A DNA stretch of 64,000 nucleotides from Pseudosporangium ferrugineum (GCF_003002065.1 NZ_PVZG01000007.1:310001-374000), one strand, 5' to 3'; positions 47,005 through 55,190 are shown, counted from the first letter of the stretch. Notes: generated from the letters alone by a model not told the origin. A program made the numbers and translations.

Positions 47005-47463
47005 GTGTCTAGGCGCGACCCGGCCGAGGGACGGGACCTTGCCCACGCGAAGGGTCTTTATCCTGCCCCGCTGAATGCGGGACGTTCGCGCAACATGCAG
47101 GCCAACCGGAGGGCCGACACGAAGCCGGAGGTTGCGCTTCGCTCTGCGCTGCACAGGCTGGGCTATCGCTACCGCAAGGATCTCCTCATCCGCCTCACGG
47201 ATGTCCGCGTGCGGCCGGACATCGTCTTCACTGCACGTAAGGTTGCCGTGTTCGTGGACGGCTGCTTCTGGCACGTCTGCCCGCAGCATGGACGGCAGCC
47301 CACCACCAACGAGTGGTATTGGGCCCCTAAACTGCGCCGGAACATGGAACGCGACCGGTTAGCGAACGCCGCCCTCACAGCGGCCGGGTGGCAAGTGGTC
47401 CGTATTTGGGAGCATGAGCCACTCGAGGTTGCGTTGACGCGCGTCAAGAACGCCCTGCCTTGA
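47005..47463 (+). CDS. vsr: Very short patch repair endonuclease
   Basis: A 152-residue Vsr nuclease that nicks beside T:G mismatches made when 5-methylcytosine deaminates. Recognisable are MQANRRADTKPEVALRSALH (about 31-50), RPDIVFTARKVAVFVDGCFW (about 68-87, Asp metal ligand), HVCPQHG and the C-terminal WQVVRIWEHEP. It is transcribed divergently from the methyltransferase across a 101-bp gap. The start is GTG at 47005; an internal ATG at 47095 is possible but would cut into the conserved region. Confidence 0.93.
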   Translation: MSRRDPAEGRDLAHAKGLYPAPLNAGRSRNMQANRRADTKPEVALRSALHRLGYRYRKDLLIRLTDVRVRPDIVFTARKVAVFVDGCFWHVCPQHGRQPTTNEWYWAPKLRRNMERDRLANAALTAAGWQVVRIWEHEPLEVALTRVKNALP

Positions 47464-47583
47464 TCGAACATGCGTTCGACCTTAGCCCGATGCGCCACGG
47501 AAGGGCATTACGATCTTCTTACGGCTTCCACGCCACGCCCGATCGATCACTACAGCCAGGCCCAGGGACCACGGACCAGCGCA

Positions 47584-48273
47584 CTACCGATCGAGGCGAG
47601 CCCGAACCTCATCGCGGGCGTCCGGCGGTAGCCGCCGGTAGGAACTCCATGCTCGGTCTAGTGGCGTGAGGACGCGCCGCCCTCTTGCGATCCAGCGCTG
47701 GAGCTGGCGGCGACCGTCGTCGTCCAGGGCGTCGATTGCCGCCTGCACGTCATCGGCTCGGGCCGGGCTCCCATCCGTACCCGCACGACAACGTTTGCAC
47801 TCAGTGACCAGGAGGACACGCTCCCGGCCGTCAGGGAGCACGGTCAGACGGCGGCTTACGGAAAGCACGCCGGCCTGCGTCAGGTCGTCGGGGTAAGGCT
47901 CGCCACCCGAGATGCCGCATGTCGTGCACATGAAGTCGTCCCGGCTGAGCGCAGCCTGCTTCTCCTTCGCAGACACCGCATCCTGCGATGCCGCGGCGCG
48001 ACGAGCCGCTGGTTCCCACACGGGAACTCCGGCTTGCAGGAAACGCTGTTCCTCCGACAAGAGCGAGGCATCTTCCGTGCTGGTCAGGATCGACCATTGA
48101 TACTTACGAAGGTCGCGTAACCTCCGATCGGCCTGGCTGACGCCAGGAAACGCTAGCCGCAGCTGCTCTTTGGTGAAGGTGTTGCCCTCCCCGACCTCCT
48201 GCATGAGCCACAGCGCAGCACGTACCATCGTGCCGCCCTTGAAGTCCGGGTCGTTCCAGGCCGGAAGATCCAC
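47584..48273 (-). CDS. HNH-like zinc-binding protein with winged-helix N-terminus
   Basis: A 229-residue protein. The N-terminal half has a helix-turn-helix-like pattern (FTKEQLRLAFPGVSQADRRL, about 32-51, then RDLRKYQWSI). Further on, MCTTCG (about 115-120) and TECKRCRAG (about 157-165) form two CxxC pairs in the spacing of an HNH/McrA zinc finger, but the catalytic His-Asn-His residues are not clearly present between them. It may be a degenerate HNH nuclease or a DNA-binding zinc protein. It is encoded convergently with vsr, inside the restriction island, so a defence role is inferred. Confidence 0.65.
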   Translation of the reverse strand: MDLPAWNDPDFKGGTMVRAALWLMQEVGEGNTFTKEQLRLAFPGVSQADRRLRDLRKYQWSILTSTEDASLLSEEQRFLQAGVPVWEPAARRAAASQDAVSAKEKQAALSRDDFMCTTCGISGGEPYPDDLTQAGVLSVSRRLTVLPDGRERVLLVTECKRCRAGTDGSPARADDVQAAIDALDDDGRRQLQRWIARGRRVLTPLDRAWSSYRRLPPDARDEVRARLDR

Positions 48274-48383
48274 TGCTGCCCTCCCGTAAACACGGCATCG
48301 GATCGGTCGTGCGTCGTCGCGGAATGTCGGTGGGTCCTGCCATCATGCACGAGGCAGGCAGCATAGGTCCGGGAGGCTCGAAC

Positions 48384-49793
48384 ATGTCGGCAGATTTCGG
48401 CACTCCGCCGGAGGGCGACAGCATCCGCTCTCTTGTGGAGCAGCGGTTTCGGCAGGTGATGGCGGAGAACGGCGCCAAGGTCACGGTCGATTGGCGGGGC
48501 GAACAGCGGCACCTTCATGTCATCTCAATGCCGGTCGACATGCTGTATTTCAACCCCGGCACCCATCGGATTCGGGCGCAGCGGGCGCTGGACCAGCAAC
48601 GCAACCGGATGCTCGAGGAAGACCCCTGGAGCGAGACGGCCCAGCAATACCTGCACCATCTGCTGACGCGCAAGCCCTCAAATCCCGATCAGATTGATCC
48701 GGACTACACCGCACTGAAGGAGGAGCTTGAGGACTTCGGGCAGAAGGAGCCTGGAATCATCAGCCCGACCGGCATTCTGGTTGATGGAAATACTCGCTGC
48801 GCCGCTCTCCGCGACCTTGGCATTGCGGGCATCCGCGTCGGCGTCCTTCCGGCAGACACGTCTCATCGCGACATAAACGCCGTTGAACTCTTCTTGCAGC
48901 TACGGCGCGATAAGCGACGCGAGTACTCCTACATCAACCGCCTTATCGCCATAGAGGACGAGCTAGCAAGCGGACGCCGGGAGGAGGATGTCGCGCGTGA
49001 CTTCAACATCAAGACGACGACCCTCCATCAAGATCGCTGGGTCTACCAACTGATCAGGGACGCTATCGACCGCAGTGCGACGGGCGACGACGTCGCCCTG
49101 CGCGAAATCGACTTCGAGGACCATCAAGAAAAGCTCAGGGAGCTTTACCGCGATTACACCAAAATGGCGAGAACTGATCCCGACGCCGCAGAGCAGTTGA
49201 AAGAAACGCGCCTCGCCATGGTCGTACTCAACTACCCGAAGACTTCGGTACGACTTGCCGAGGCCGACTTCCACACGCGATATCTCAGCGAGCGACTGCC
49301 GGATGTCCTGCGGCCGGCTGTTCAAGAAAGTGCCTCAGTGAGCATCCCCGGACTTCCCGGCGTCTCGATGCCAGACGCCACCGCAACTGTGAAGACCACC
49401 CGGGCATTGACTGACTCCTTGCTTCAAGCGAGTGCTAAAACACGAGCCCGCAACAAACTGGGGTCCTCAGACGTGGATGAGGCCGACGGCTTGATGAAGA
49501 CAGCTCGCAAGACGTTCGATGCCGCGGTGAAGCTGGCCGGGCAGAATGCGCAACTGCATAAGCGGCAGGTCGTCGTAACTGAGCGGCTCACCGACGCCGC
49601 GGACTATGTCAATCAATGCGCTGCGGAGTTCGCTGAGGCAAGGGCAAAAAGGGCACTCGACGAGGACGCGTTTGATGACGCGTTGCTGACCCTCCGGGCC
49701 AGCCTCACCAGGCTGGCGAAGCAGGCTGGCCGCACCTTCGGGTCGCCCGGTGATGGCGTCGCCTGGCTGCTGGACACCGCTCAGGAGCGCTGA
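48384..49793 (+). CDS. ParB-like domain protein of the defence island
   Basis: A 469-residue protein. About 25-180 resembles the ParB/Srx nuclease-like fold, with SMPVDMLYFNPGTHRIRAQR and the signature GIISPTGILVDGNTRCAALR (about 126-145), equivalent to the G-x-x-R/N-G-x-R-R box. A helix-turn-helix-like stretch (EEDVARDFNIKTTTLHQDRW, about 205-225) follows. The rest is helical and possibly coiled coil. I chose the ATG at 48384 because GGGAGG precedes it. The Snf2 gene starts one base after its stop. Similar ParB-like proteins act as ATP/CTP-dependent clamps or nucleases in defence, but the activity here is unknown. Confidence 0.72.
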   Translation: MSADFGTPPEGDSIRSLVEQRFRQVMAENGAKVTVDWRGEQRHLHVISMPVDMLYFNPGTHRIRAQRALDQQRNRMLEEDPWSETAQQYLHHLLTRKPSNPDQIDPDYTALKEELEDFGQKEPGIISPTGILVDGNTRCAALRDLGIAGIRVGVLPADTSHRDINAVELFLQLRRDKRREYSYINRLIAIEDELASGRREEDVARDFNIKTTTLHQDRWVYQLIRDAIDRSATGDDVALREIDFEDHQEKLRELYRDYTKMARTDPDAAEQLKETRLAMVVLNYPKTSVRLAEADFHTRYLSERLPDVLRPAVQESASVSIPGLPGVSMPDATATVKTTRALTDSLLQASAKTRARNKLGSSDVDEADGLMKTARKTFDAAVKLAGQNAQLHKRQVVVTERLTDAADYVNQCAAEFAEARAKRALDEDAFDDALLTLRASLTRLAKQAGRTFGSPGDGVAWLLDTAQER

Positions 49794-49794
49794 C

Positions 49795-51033
49795 GTGACA
49801 AGCGGTCAAGTGCCAAGCCTCCGCGTCGAATTCGGCGACACAGTGATGACGGCGCGACTGCGTGCGGACCGCGGGTACGAGGCTGATCTGCGCCGGCTGG
49901 CTCTGCGGTTCCGCTCGAGCATCCAGCGCTCCCCATCCACTATGGATGTGGAGATTGACGATCTGCTCACCAATCTCGTGGCTCTCGCCGCGTGGCCCGC
50001 TATACAGAGCGTCACCTGGGATCCTCAGCTTGCAGCCCTAGCGGCTGACTCGGCGGCCGATGCTCAGACTGTTGCCCGCCGTCTGGACTCAGGCGACGCC
50101 TCTGAGGATGAGGTGCGACCCTGGGGTATTCCTGACAGGCTCGGACCAAACTGGGTCGGCAACTTGACCGGCTTCCAGCGGAGGGACATCTCAAAACTTC
50201 TGGCGCTGCGCCACGGAGCCAACTTTTCGGTACCAGGTGCGGGCAAGACCCGGGTAGGGCTCGCAATCTTCGAAGCGCTACGGCACGCCGGACGAGTTCA
50301 GCGACTTCTGATCGTGGGCCCAAAGTCCTGCTACGACGCATGGCACGACGAGAACGAGGAGTGTTTGGCAGAACCACTCCAGATGGGCATTTTCGCCCGG
50401 CCTTTCGATCCCGCTGCCGACGCACTCATCATCAATTACGAGCGCCTCGAAGGCGCCCTCAACGAGCTCGGTGCCTGGCTTGCGGACCGTCCCTCGATGC
50501 TTCTCCTCGATGAGGCTCACCGGATGAAGCTGGGGGCTGAAGGCACCTATGGTGCCGCCTGCCTGGCTCTTGGGCCGCGGGCAAAGCACCGGTTGATCTT
50601 GACTGGCACCCCGGCGCCAAACGGCGTAAAAGACCTTGAGAATCTCTTCAGCTTCGTCTGGCCCGGCCACGGCCGGCAGAAGGTCATCCAAGCGCTAGCC
50701 GGTGGCGACTTGGCGGAAGCCAGCCGTGTGCTCAAACCATTATTCTCCCGCACGACGAAGACTGAGCTCGGTCTGCCGCCTGCGACTACCACCCTCCGCC
50801 AGCTTGCTATGCCGCCGCTTCATCAGGAGATTTACCAGGCGCTACTCGGGCGTTTTTCGGGGCGAGTGGCGGACGCCGCAGACGATCTTCAGGCCATTGG
50901 TAAGATCGTCGTCTATATGCTTATGGCCGCCACCTCACCCGCCCTGCTATCCGTGGGCACAACACGCTACGAGCCACTCATGTATCAAGTCCCCCGCTCA
51001 CAGTCCCGGACGGCACCCCCCTCGAGGCGCTGA
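49795..51033 (+). CDS. Snf2-type helicase, N-terminal part (frameshifted gene)
   Basis: This frame encodes 412 residues with the first RecA lobe of a Snf2-family DNA translocase: NFSVPGAGKTRVGLAIFEAL (Walker A, about 142-161), LLIVGPKSCYDAWHDEN (Ia), MLLLDEAHRMK (DEAH box II, about 236-246) and RLILTGTPAPNG (III). The N-terminal 115 residues are a separate helical domain. The frame breaks at a CCCCC run (50991-50995) and stops at 51031-51033. One extra C would fuse it to the second lobe encoded from 51033. The GTG start lies one base after the ParB-like stop. It may be a pseudogene, a real split, or the product of ribosomal slippage. Confidence 0.85.
   Translation: MTSGQVPSLRVEFGDTVMTARLRADRGYEADLRRLALRFRSSIQRSPSTMDVEIDDLLTNLVALAAWPAIQSVTWDPQLAALAADSAADAQTVARRLDSGDASEDEVRPWGIPDRLGPNWVGNLTGFQRRDISKLLALRHGANFSVPGAGKTRVGLAIFEALRHAGRVQRLLIVGPKSCYDAWHDENEECLAEPLQMGIFARPFDPAADALIINYERLEGALNELGAWLADRPSMLLLDEAHRMKLGAEGTYGAACLALGPRAKHRLILTGTPAPNGVKDLENLFSFVWPGHGRQKVIQALAGGDLAEASRVLKPLFSRTTKTELGLPPATTTLRQLAMPPLHQEIYQALLGRFSGRVADAADDLQAIGKIVVYMLMAATSPALLSVGTTRYEPLMYQVPRSQSRTAPPSRR
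50991..50995 (+). other. C5 tract where the Snf2 reading frame shifts
   Basis: Read as six C's, the frame would continue YQVPPLTVPDGTPLEALMRD into the conserved second lobe; with five C's it ends 12 codons later. A -1 slip of the ribosome on CCC at 50992-50994 to 50991-50993 would also join the frames. The N-part stop and the C-part ATG overlap as TGATG (51031-51035), with GAGG five bases upstream. Confidence 0.7.
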
Positions 51034-51623
51034 TGCGCGACCTCCCCAGCTACGAGATGTCACCCAAATATCAGGAAACGCTGGCTATCGTCGCCGCCAA
51101 TGCGAGCAGGGGACGGAAGACGCTGGTTTGGTCGACATTCGTCCGCAGCTTGAACACTTTGCGCGAGGTGCTACGCGAGTTTGGGCCGGCCGTCGTCCAT
51201 GGCGGCACGGAGGACCGCGACACCGAGATCAAGCGCTTCCGGGCCGACCCGTCGTGCGCCGTGCTGCTGTCTAACCCGGCAACTCTAGGGGAAGGCATCA
51301 GCCTTCATCATGAATGTCACGACGCCGTATATGTCGACCGCGACTTCGCCGCCGGCCGCTTCTTGCAGAGCCTCGATCGCATTCACCGTCTAGGGCTGGC
51401 GCCGGACGCCCAGACTCGTATCACCATCCTGGCGACTCAGGGCACGATCGATGAGGTGGTGGAGCAGCGGCTAAGCGACAAGCTGACGTTCATGGGCCGT
51501 ATCCTCGACGACCCAGCGGTCCAGCGGCTGGCCGATCTCGAGGAAGAGCCGCCGGTCGGTGCTGGTCTGGATAACCGGGATTTGCAGGCGCTGATGGGTC
51601 ATCTCCGTGCCAATACCACCTAG
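51033..51623 (+). CDS. Snf2-type helicase, C-terminal part (frameshifted gene)
   Basis: Encodes 196 residues with the second RecA lobe: RKTLVWSTFVRSLNTL (motif IV), GTEDRDTEIKRF, LLSNPATLGEGISLHH (motif V) and FLQSLDRIHRLGL (motif VI, QSxDRxHRxG arginine fingers). It needs the first lobe (49795-51033) for ATPase activity, so alone it cannot be a helicase. The ATG at 51033 could be used by termination-reinitiation, since TGATG and a GAGG are present. Otherwise it is the 3' half of one frameshifted gene of about 609 codons. The 3' end overlaps the DUF3883 gene by 17 bp. Confidence 0.85.
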   Translation: MRDLPSYEMSPKYQETLAIVAANASRGRKTLVWSTFVRSLNTLREVLREFGPAVVHGGTEDRDTEIKRFRADPSCAVLLSNPATLGEGISLHHECHDAVYVDRDFAAGRFLQSLDRIHRLGLAPDAQTRITILATQGTIDEVVEQRLSDKLTFMGRILDDPAVQRLADLEEEPPVGAGLDNRDLQALMGHLRANTT

Positions 51624-52491
51624 GCCGGTATTGCGCGCGGCCATACGATGGCTGGACCGGCTTCCGCGGTCCAGCCCGGCGCGCTCCCGCGCTCTGTTCA
51701 CGAATCACCGGGACTTCAGCGATCTCACTCCCACACAATACGAAGCCGCATATGCCTGGCTGGGAGACGTCGGCCTGCTGAGTGACCTGCATACGCCAGT
51801 CCCCGCGGCCGAGCGCGTCTTCACCGCCACCATCACGCATGGCGGTAGCCACTGGCTTAAAGACGCCGGTGACCTCGTGCGCTCTCCCGATGAGCTGCCG
51901 GACGACGCTGTTCGCGCAGCCGAAGCCGCCGGCCTGACAACGGAAGCCGCGTTCGCCCATGTGATCACAGCATGGGGCAAGGTGGATGCGGCCGAACGCG
52001 TCCGGGTAGGAATGGCCGGAGAAGCGGCTGTCCTGACGCTGCTACACGACGGAGTGGATGCAGTTGTCGACCACGTGGCGGCCGTGGCGGACGGGTACGG
52101 CTACGACATCGCCGTGCACGGCAGCGGATGCACACTGCACCTCGAAATAAAGTCGACCCTCCGGCGGAGCCGCCTCACGATCCACCTCTCGCGGAACGAG
52201 TACGAAACGATGCGTCGTGACCCGGTATGGCGATTGGTGGCCGTCCGACTTAATCCTGACGACTCGATCGCCGCGATTGCAACGGTTAACCGTGAATGGA
52301 TGGTGGCTGAGGCGCCAGCCGACCGCGGGTTGTCCGGCCGGTGGGAGTCATGCCGTTTCGACGTGCCGCTCAGCGCTCTGTCTCCCGGTGTACTGGAGCT
52401 GGGGCCGGTTCTCCGGCCCAATACGCCCATGCTGGCAGGCAGAGTCCCCTGGCCCGGAGCGGCCGCGAGCCGCCCGAACCCCATTGAGTGA
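51607..52491 (+). CDS. DUF3883 domain, PD-(D/E)xK nuclease-like protein
   Basis: A 294-residue protein. The C-terminal half resembles DUF3883: GEAAVLTLL (about 138-146), GYGYDIAVHG (about 161-170), LHLEIKSTLRRSRLTIHLSR (about 176-195) and NEYETMRRDPVWRLVAVRLN. The D...ExK arrangement (Asp165, Glu179, Lys181) is that of the PD-(D/E)xK nuclease fold. The N-terminal 130 residues are a helical region. It starts with GTG at 51607 inside the helicase gene, so it belongs to the ParB-like/Snf2 operon. DUF3883 proteins are frequent in restriction and phage-defence loci. Nuclease activity is inferred. Confidence 0.78.
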   Translation: MPIPPRPVLRAAIRWLDRLPRSSPARSRALFTNHRDFSDLTPTQYEAAYAWLGDVGLLSDLHTPVPAAERVFTATITHGGSHWLKDAGDLVRSPDELPDDAVRAAEAAGLTTEAAFAHVITAWGKVDAAERVRVGMAGEAAVLTLLHDGVDAVVDHVAAVADGYGYDIAVHGSGCTLHLEIKSTLRRSRLTIHLSRNEYETMRRDPVWRLVAVRLNPDDSIAAIATVNREWMVAEAPADRGLSGRWESCRFDVPLSALSPGVLELGPVLRPNTPMLAGRVPWPGAAASRPNPIE

Positions 52492-52630
52492 GAATCGCCA
52501 GCAGCCGCCCGTATTGCGGATGGCTCCTTGATATCTGGTATCGAGGCCGCCTCCCTCACTCTGGAGGAGTTCTCGTGAGTAAAGCGGCCGAGATCCTGCC
52601 ATCCGACAGACGGCTTGCCGGGTTTCGGGG

Positions 52631-53803
52631 TCACTCGCGTTGCGGAAGAGAGGTCGCTGCACTCTCAGCGATCGCAAACGCAGCCCTAACCTCGCGCTCA
52701 ACTGCAGCGGCCTCGGCTACCGCTTCCGCGAGGGTCACGCGGGCTGCCTTTGCGGCCTTGCGCTGGGCTGACCGCCGACGGCTGATCTCTGCCAGGCCGG
52801 CAATCATTTCCCTTCTGAAGGCGTCCGCCTCCCGGCGCCGGACCGGATCGAGCTCAGCACGGCGCGCGGGCGTACTGCCATCGGTCCGGAGGGCGACCCA
52901 TTGCGTATGTCCTGCGATATCCAGACCACCGAGCTCCCTGGCACGGGCCCGATGGCTTTTCCAATGACCGTTCAACACCTCAAATCCTTGCCGGGCAAGC
53001 TCCGCTCTGACCTCTCCCCGGAATCGGCGGGCGTCGTCAACCTGTTGACCGATCGCTTCAATCACCCTTCGATGAATGATCAGTCCTTCACACCGCCTGA
53101 ACAGCTCAATCGCTCGAGCGTTTCCGCCTCGCGGACCGAGAATTGCCTCCCTATCAGCCTTACTGATACTCATGAGAAAGTTCTCCGGCAGGGCGCTCTC
53201 ACCGTCGGCGATGATCCAGCGCACCGACGACAGACCCTCTGGCCGCTGTATGGTCCTTTTGAGGTCTCGGTTACCACCGACCAAAATGTCTTCCCGGATC
53301 CGTATGACGCCCACGGCCATGGTGTTCGCGAGATCATCACCATGAACCAGCAGGCAAATGTGCCCCGTGGCCTCTTTCGGGATCTGCCATCCTCCGTAGT
53401 TCCGGGACCATTTGCAGTCAACATCAATGCCACTAATATCGAAGTCCATTCCCAGCAACCCGTGGGAAAGATCGAACTTCTGCCGTAGCACGTTCTCGAG
53501 GTTGACGCCGACGTACGCCTTCTCCTGGTTGTTGCACTGGTCCAGGTTCCAGCGACGCGTGCGGCCTGAAGCGATCACCTCGTCCAGGGCTTGACGGATG
53601 GCAGGACCGAAGTCTGCAGCTCGCTCTTTGAAGTACTCGTATGCGACCTCGAGATCGGGATCAGTACTCAAGTGCGCGGACGCCACAACAGCATGCGCCG
53701 CCTCAGGGGCGTCGACGACTGGGAGCGACTCGTCATCGGTAGAAGCACTCGCTGCGTCATCATCAGGCTCAAAGATCGGTTCGGCGTTCCGTCGGCTCTC
53801 CAT
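52631..53803 (-). CDS. NaeI-family type II restriction endonuclease with terminal extensions
   Basis: A 390-residue endonuclease. Against NaeI (317 residues, recalled from memory) it shares RTRRWNLDQ, SGIDVDCKWS, GHICLLVHGDD, GGNRDLKRTI and AIELFRRCEGLI. All four NaeI catalytic residues have counterparts: Glu103, Asp120, Asp129 and Lys131 (the DxK in VDCK). The position of NaeI Leu43, whose change to Lys gives topoisomerase activity, is Val76, so cleavage rather than rejoining is expected. It has an extra acidic N-terminus (about 1-50) and a basic then helical C-terminal extension (about 305-390) not in NaeI. NaeI cuts GCCGGC and needs two sites. The start is ATG at 53803. Confidence 0.9.
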   Translation of the reverse strand: MESRRNAEPIFEPDDDAASASTDDESLPVVDAPEAAHAVVASAHLSTDPDLEVAYEYFKERAADFGPAIRQALDEVIASGRTRRWNLDQCNNQEKAYVGVNLENVLRQKFDLSHGLLGMDFDISGIDVDCKWSRNYGGWQIPKEATGHICLLVHGDDLANTMAVGVIRIREDILVGGNRDLKRTIQRPEGLSSVRWIIADGESALPENFLMSISKADREAILGPRGGNARAIELFRRCEGLIIHRRVIEAIGQQVDDARRFRGEVRAELARQGFEVLNGHWKSHRARARELGGLDIAGHTQWVALRTDGSTPARRAELDPVRRREADAFRREMIAGLAEISRRRSAQRKAAKAARVTLAEAVAEAAAVEREVRAAFAIAESAATSLPQRE

Positions 53804-53954
53804 CCGATCGAGCGTGCCAGCCGCGCCCCGGCGCCTCAATCAGGCGCGCCCGGCTCCCCTCGTGCTCCGGGTATGCCTGCCTTCGCCGGGCAGAGAACGC
53901 GGACCCACGGAGCGGCCGGAACTTCACCAAGGCGTCAATCATGTCTATGCCCGA

Positions 53955-55190
53955 TCAGGCGGGCTGGTCCGCGAGGCGCCGTCCCCATCCCGGCAATACC
54001 GCCGACAGCGACCGCCCCTTCAATCTGGCCAGCGCATATCCACCGCCCACCGCCGCCAGCGACGTCACCGCTCCGGCGAGCACCAACGCCCCGCGTGCCC
54101 CCGCCGCGTCGCAGAGCCAGCCGATCAGCGGCGCTCCCACGATTCCTGACAGCGAGGAGACTACCCCGAGCGTGGCGAGCATCCGGCCGCGCATTTCCTC
54201 GCGGGTGTCGAGTTGGACTCTCGTCGCGATGATGGTGTCGAGGATGACCGCTCCCGCCGCGATCGGCAGGATCAGGGCCGCGAAGCCGAGGATGTTCGGG
54301 GCGAAGCCCGCGCACAGTTGGAGCAGGCTGATCGTCAGGCCCGTCGCCAGCAGGACGCGGAGCGTCGAGCGGCCCGTGCCGGCCAGGAGCAGGCCGCCCG
54401 CCACCGCGCCGACGGCGAAGACCGTGGAGAGCAGGCCGTAGGCGGCCGGGCCGCCGTGGAGCGGGCCGGTCACCATCGCCGCCATGGTGACCTGGTAGTT
54501 GCGGCCGAGGGAGCCGAGGACGAACGACAGGGCCAGGATCACCAGGATGGTCGGGCGGCCCGCCAGGTAGCGCAGGCCCGCCCGGACTCCGCCTTCTCCC
54601 GGGGGTGGTGCGGCCAGGGTGCGGATCTTTTCCGTCCGCATGAGCACCAGCGCCACGATCACCGCGACATACGTGGCCGCGTTGATCGCGAAGAGGGAGC
54701 CCGGCCCGGTGATGCCGACCAGGACGCCGCCGACCGACATGCCGACGATGCGGCCGGCCGAGCTGAGGACCGAGCCCAGCGCCAGCGCCGAGCCCAGCGC
54801 CGACGGGGGTACGAGGGCCGAGCCGAAGCGGCCGAGGCACGGGCCCTCGACGGCGCTGATCGTCCCGGAGGCCAGCGCGATCGCGTAGACGGGCCACAGC
54901 CGGCCGGTGTCGGCGATCAGCGTGAGGGCGAGCAGGGCGCGCAGCGCCTGGAAGGCGATCAGGGTGGGCCGGGCCGGGAGGCGGTCGGCGAGGGCGCCGC
55001 CCCAGCCGCCGAGCAGCAGCACGGGCAGGGCCTGGAGCATGACCACGACGCCCATGGTGGCGGCCGAGCCGGTCGCCGTGAGGACCAGCCAGTTGAGGCC
55101 CAGCACCTGCATCCACGTGCCGGCCACCGACACCAGGTCGGCGGCGGCCCAGAGCCGATAGTTGCGCTCACGGAGCGGGGCGAACATCAC
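53955..55190 (-). CDS. MFS exporter (MFS_3, enterobactin-exporter-like)
   Basis: A 411-residue transporter with about 12 helices. It begins MFAPLRERNYRLWAAADLVS, has GGALADRLPARPTLIAFQAL (loop 2-3 motif) and the EGP-like AVEGPCLGRFGSALVPPSAL, typical of the MFS_3 group that includes siderophore and drug exporters. GGAGGT precedes the GTG at 55190; the ATG at 55187 is an alternative. It resumes high-GC, core-like composition right of the island. The substrate is unknown. Confidence 0.87.
   Translation of the reverse strand: MMFAPLRERNYRLWAAADLVSVAGTWMQVLGLNWLVLTATGSAATMGVVVMLQALPVLLLGGWGGALADRLPARPTLIAFQALRALLALTLIADTGRLWPVYAIALASGTISAVEGPCLGRFGSALVPPSALGSALALGSVLSSAGRIVGMSVGGVLVGITGPGSLFAINAATYVAVIVALVLMRTEKIRTLAAPPPGEGGVRAGLRYLAGRPTILVILALSFVLGSLGRNYQVTMAAMVTGPLHGGPAAYGLLSTVFAVGAVAGGLLLAGTGRSTLRVLLATGLTISLLQLCAGFAPNILGFAALILPIAAGAVILDTIIATRVQLDTREEMRGRMLATLGVVSSLSGIVGAPLIGWLCDAAGARGALVLAGAVTSLAAVGGGYALARLKGRSLSAVLPGWGRRLADQPA

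Noticed and set aside
45662..53803. The island read as a DISARM system
   Set aside because: A C5 methyltransferase and a helicase are present, but no DUF1998 (DrmB) protein, no phospholipase-D (DrmC) protein and no DrmA-type helicase; the endonuclease is clearly NaeI-like.
45662..53803. Depletion of GCCGGC in the island as a sign of NaeI selection
   Set aside because: Several GCCGGC sites are visible inside the island (for example in the methyltransferase, HNH-like and Snf2 genes), so no depletion can be claimed by eye.
52631..53839. TTG start at 53839 for the NaeI homologue
   Set aside because: It adds 12 Arg/Gly-rich residues, uses a rare start codon and lacks a better ribosome-binding site than the ATG at 53803.
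45518..53954. Integrase, tRNA attachment site or flanking direct repeats for the island
   Set aside because: I inspected both edges and found no tRNA, recombinase or convincing long direct repeat. Transfer is inferred only from composition and gene content.
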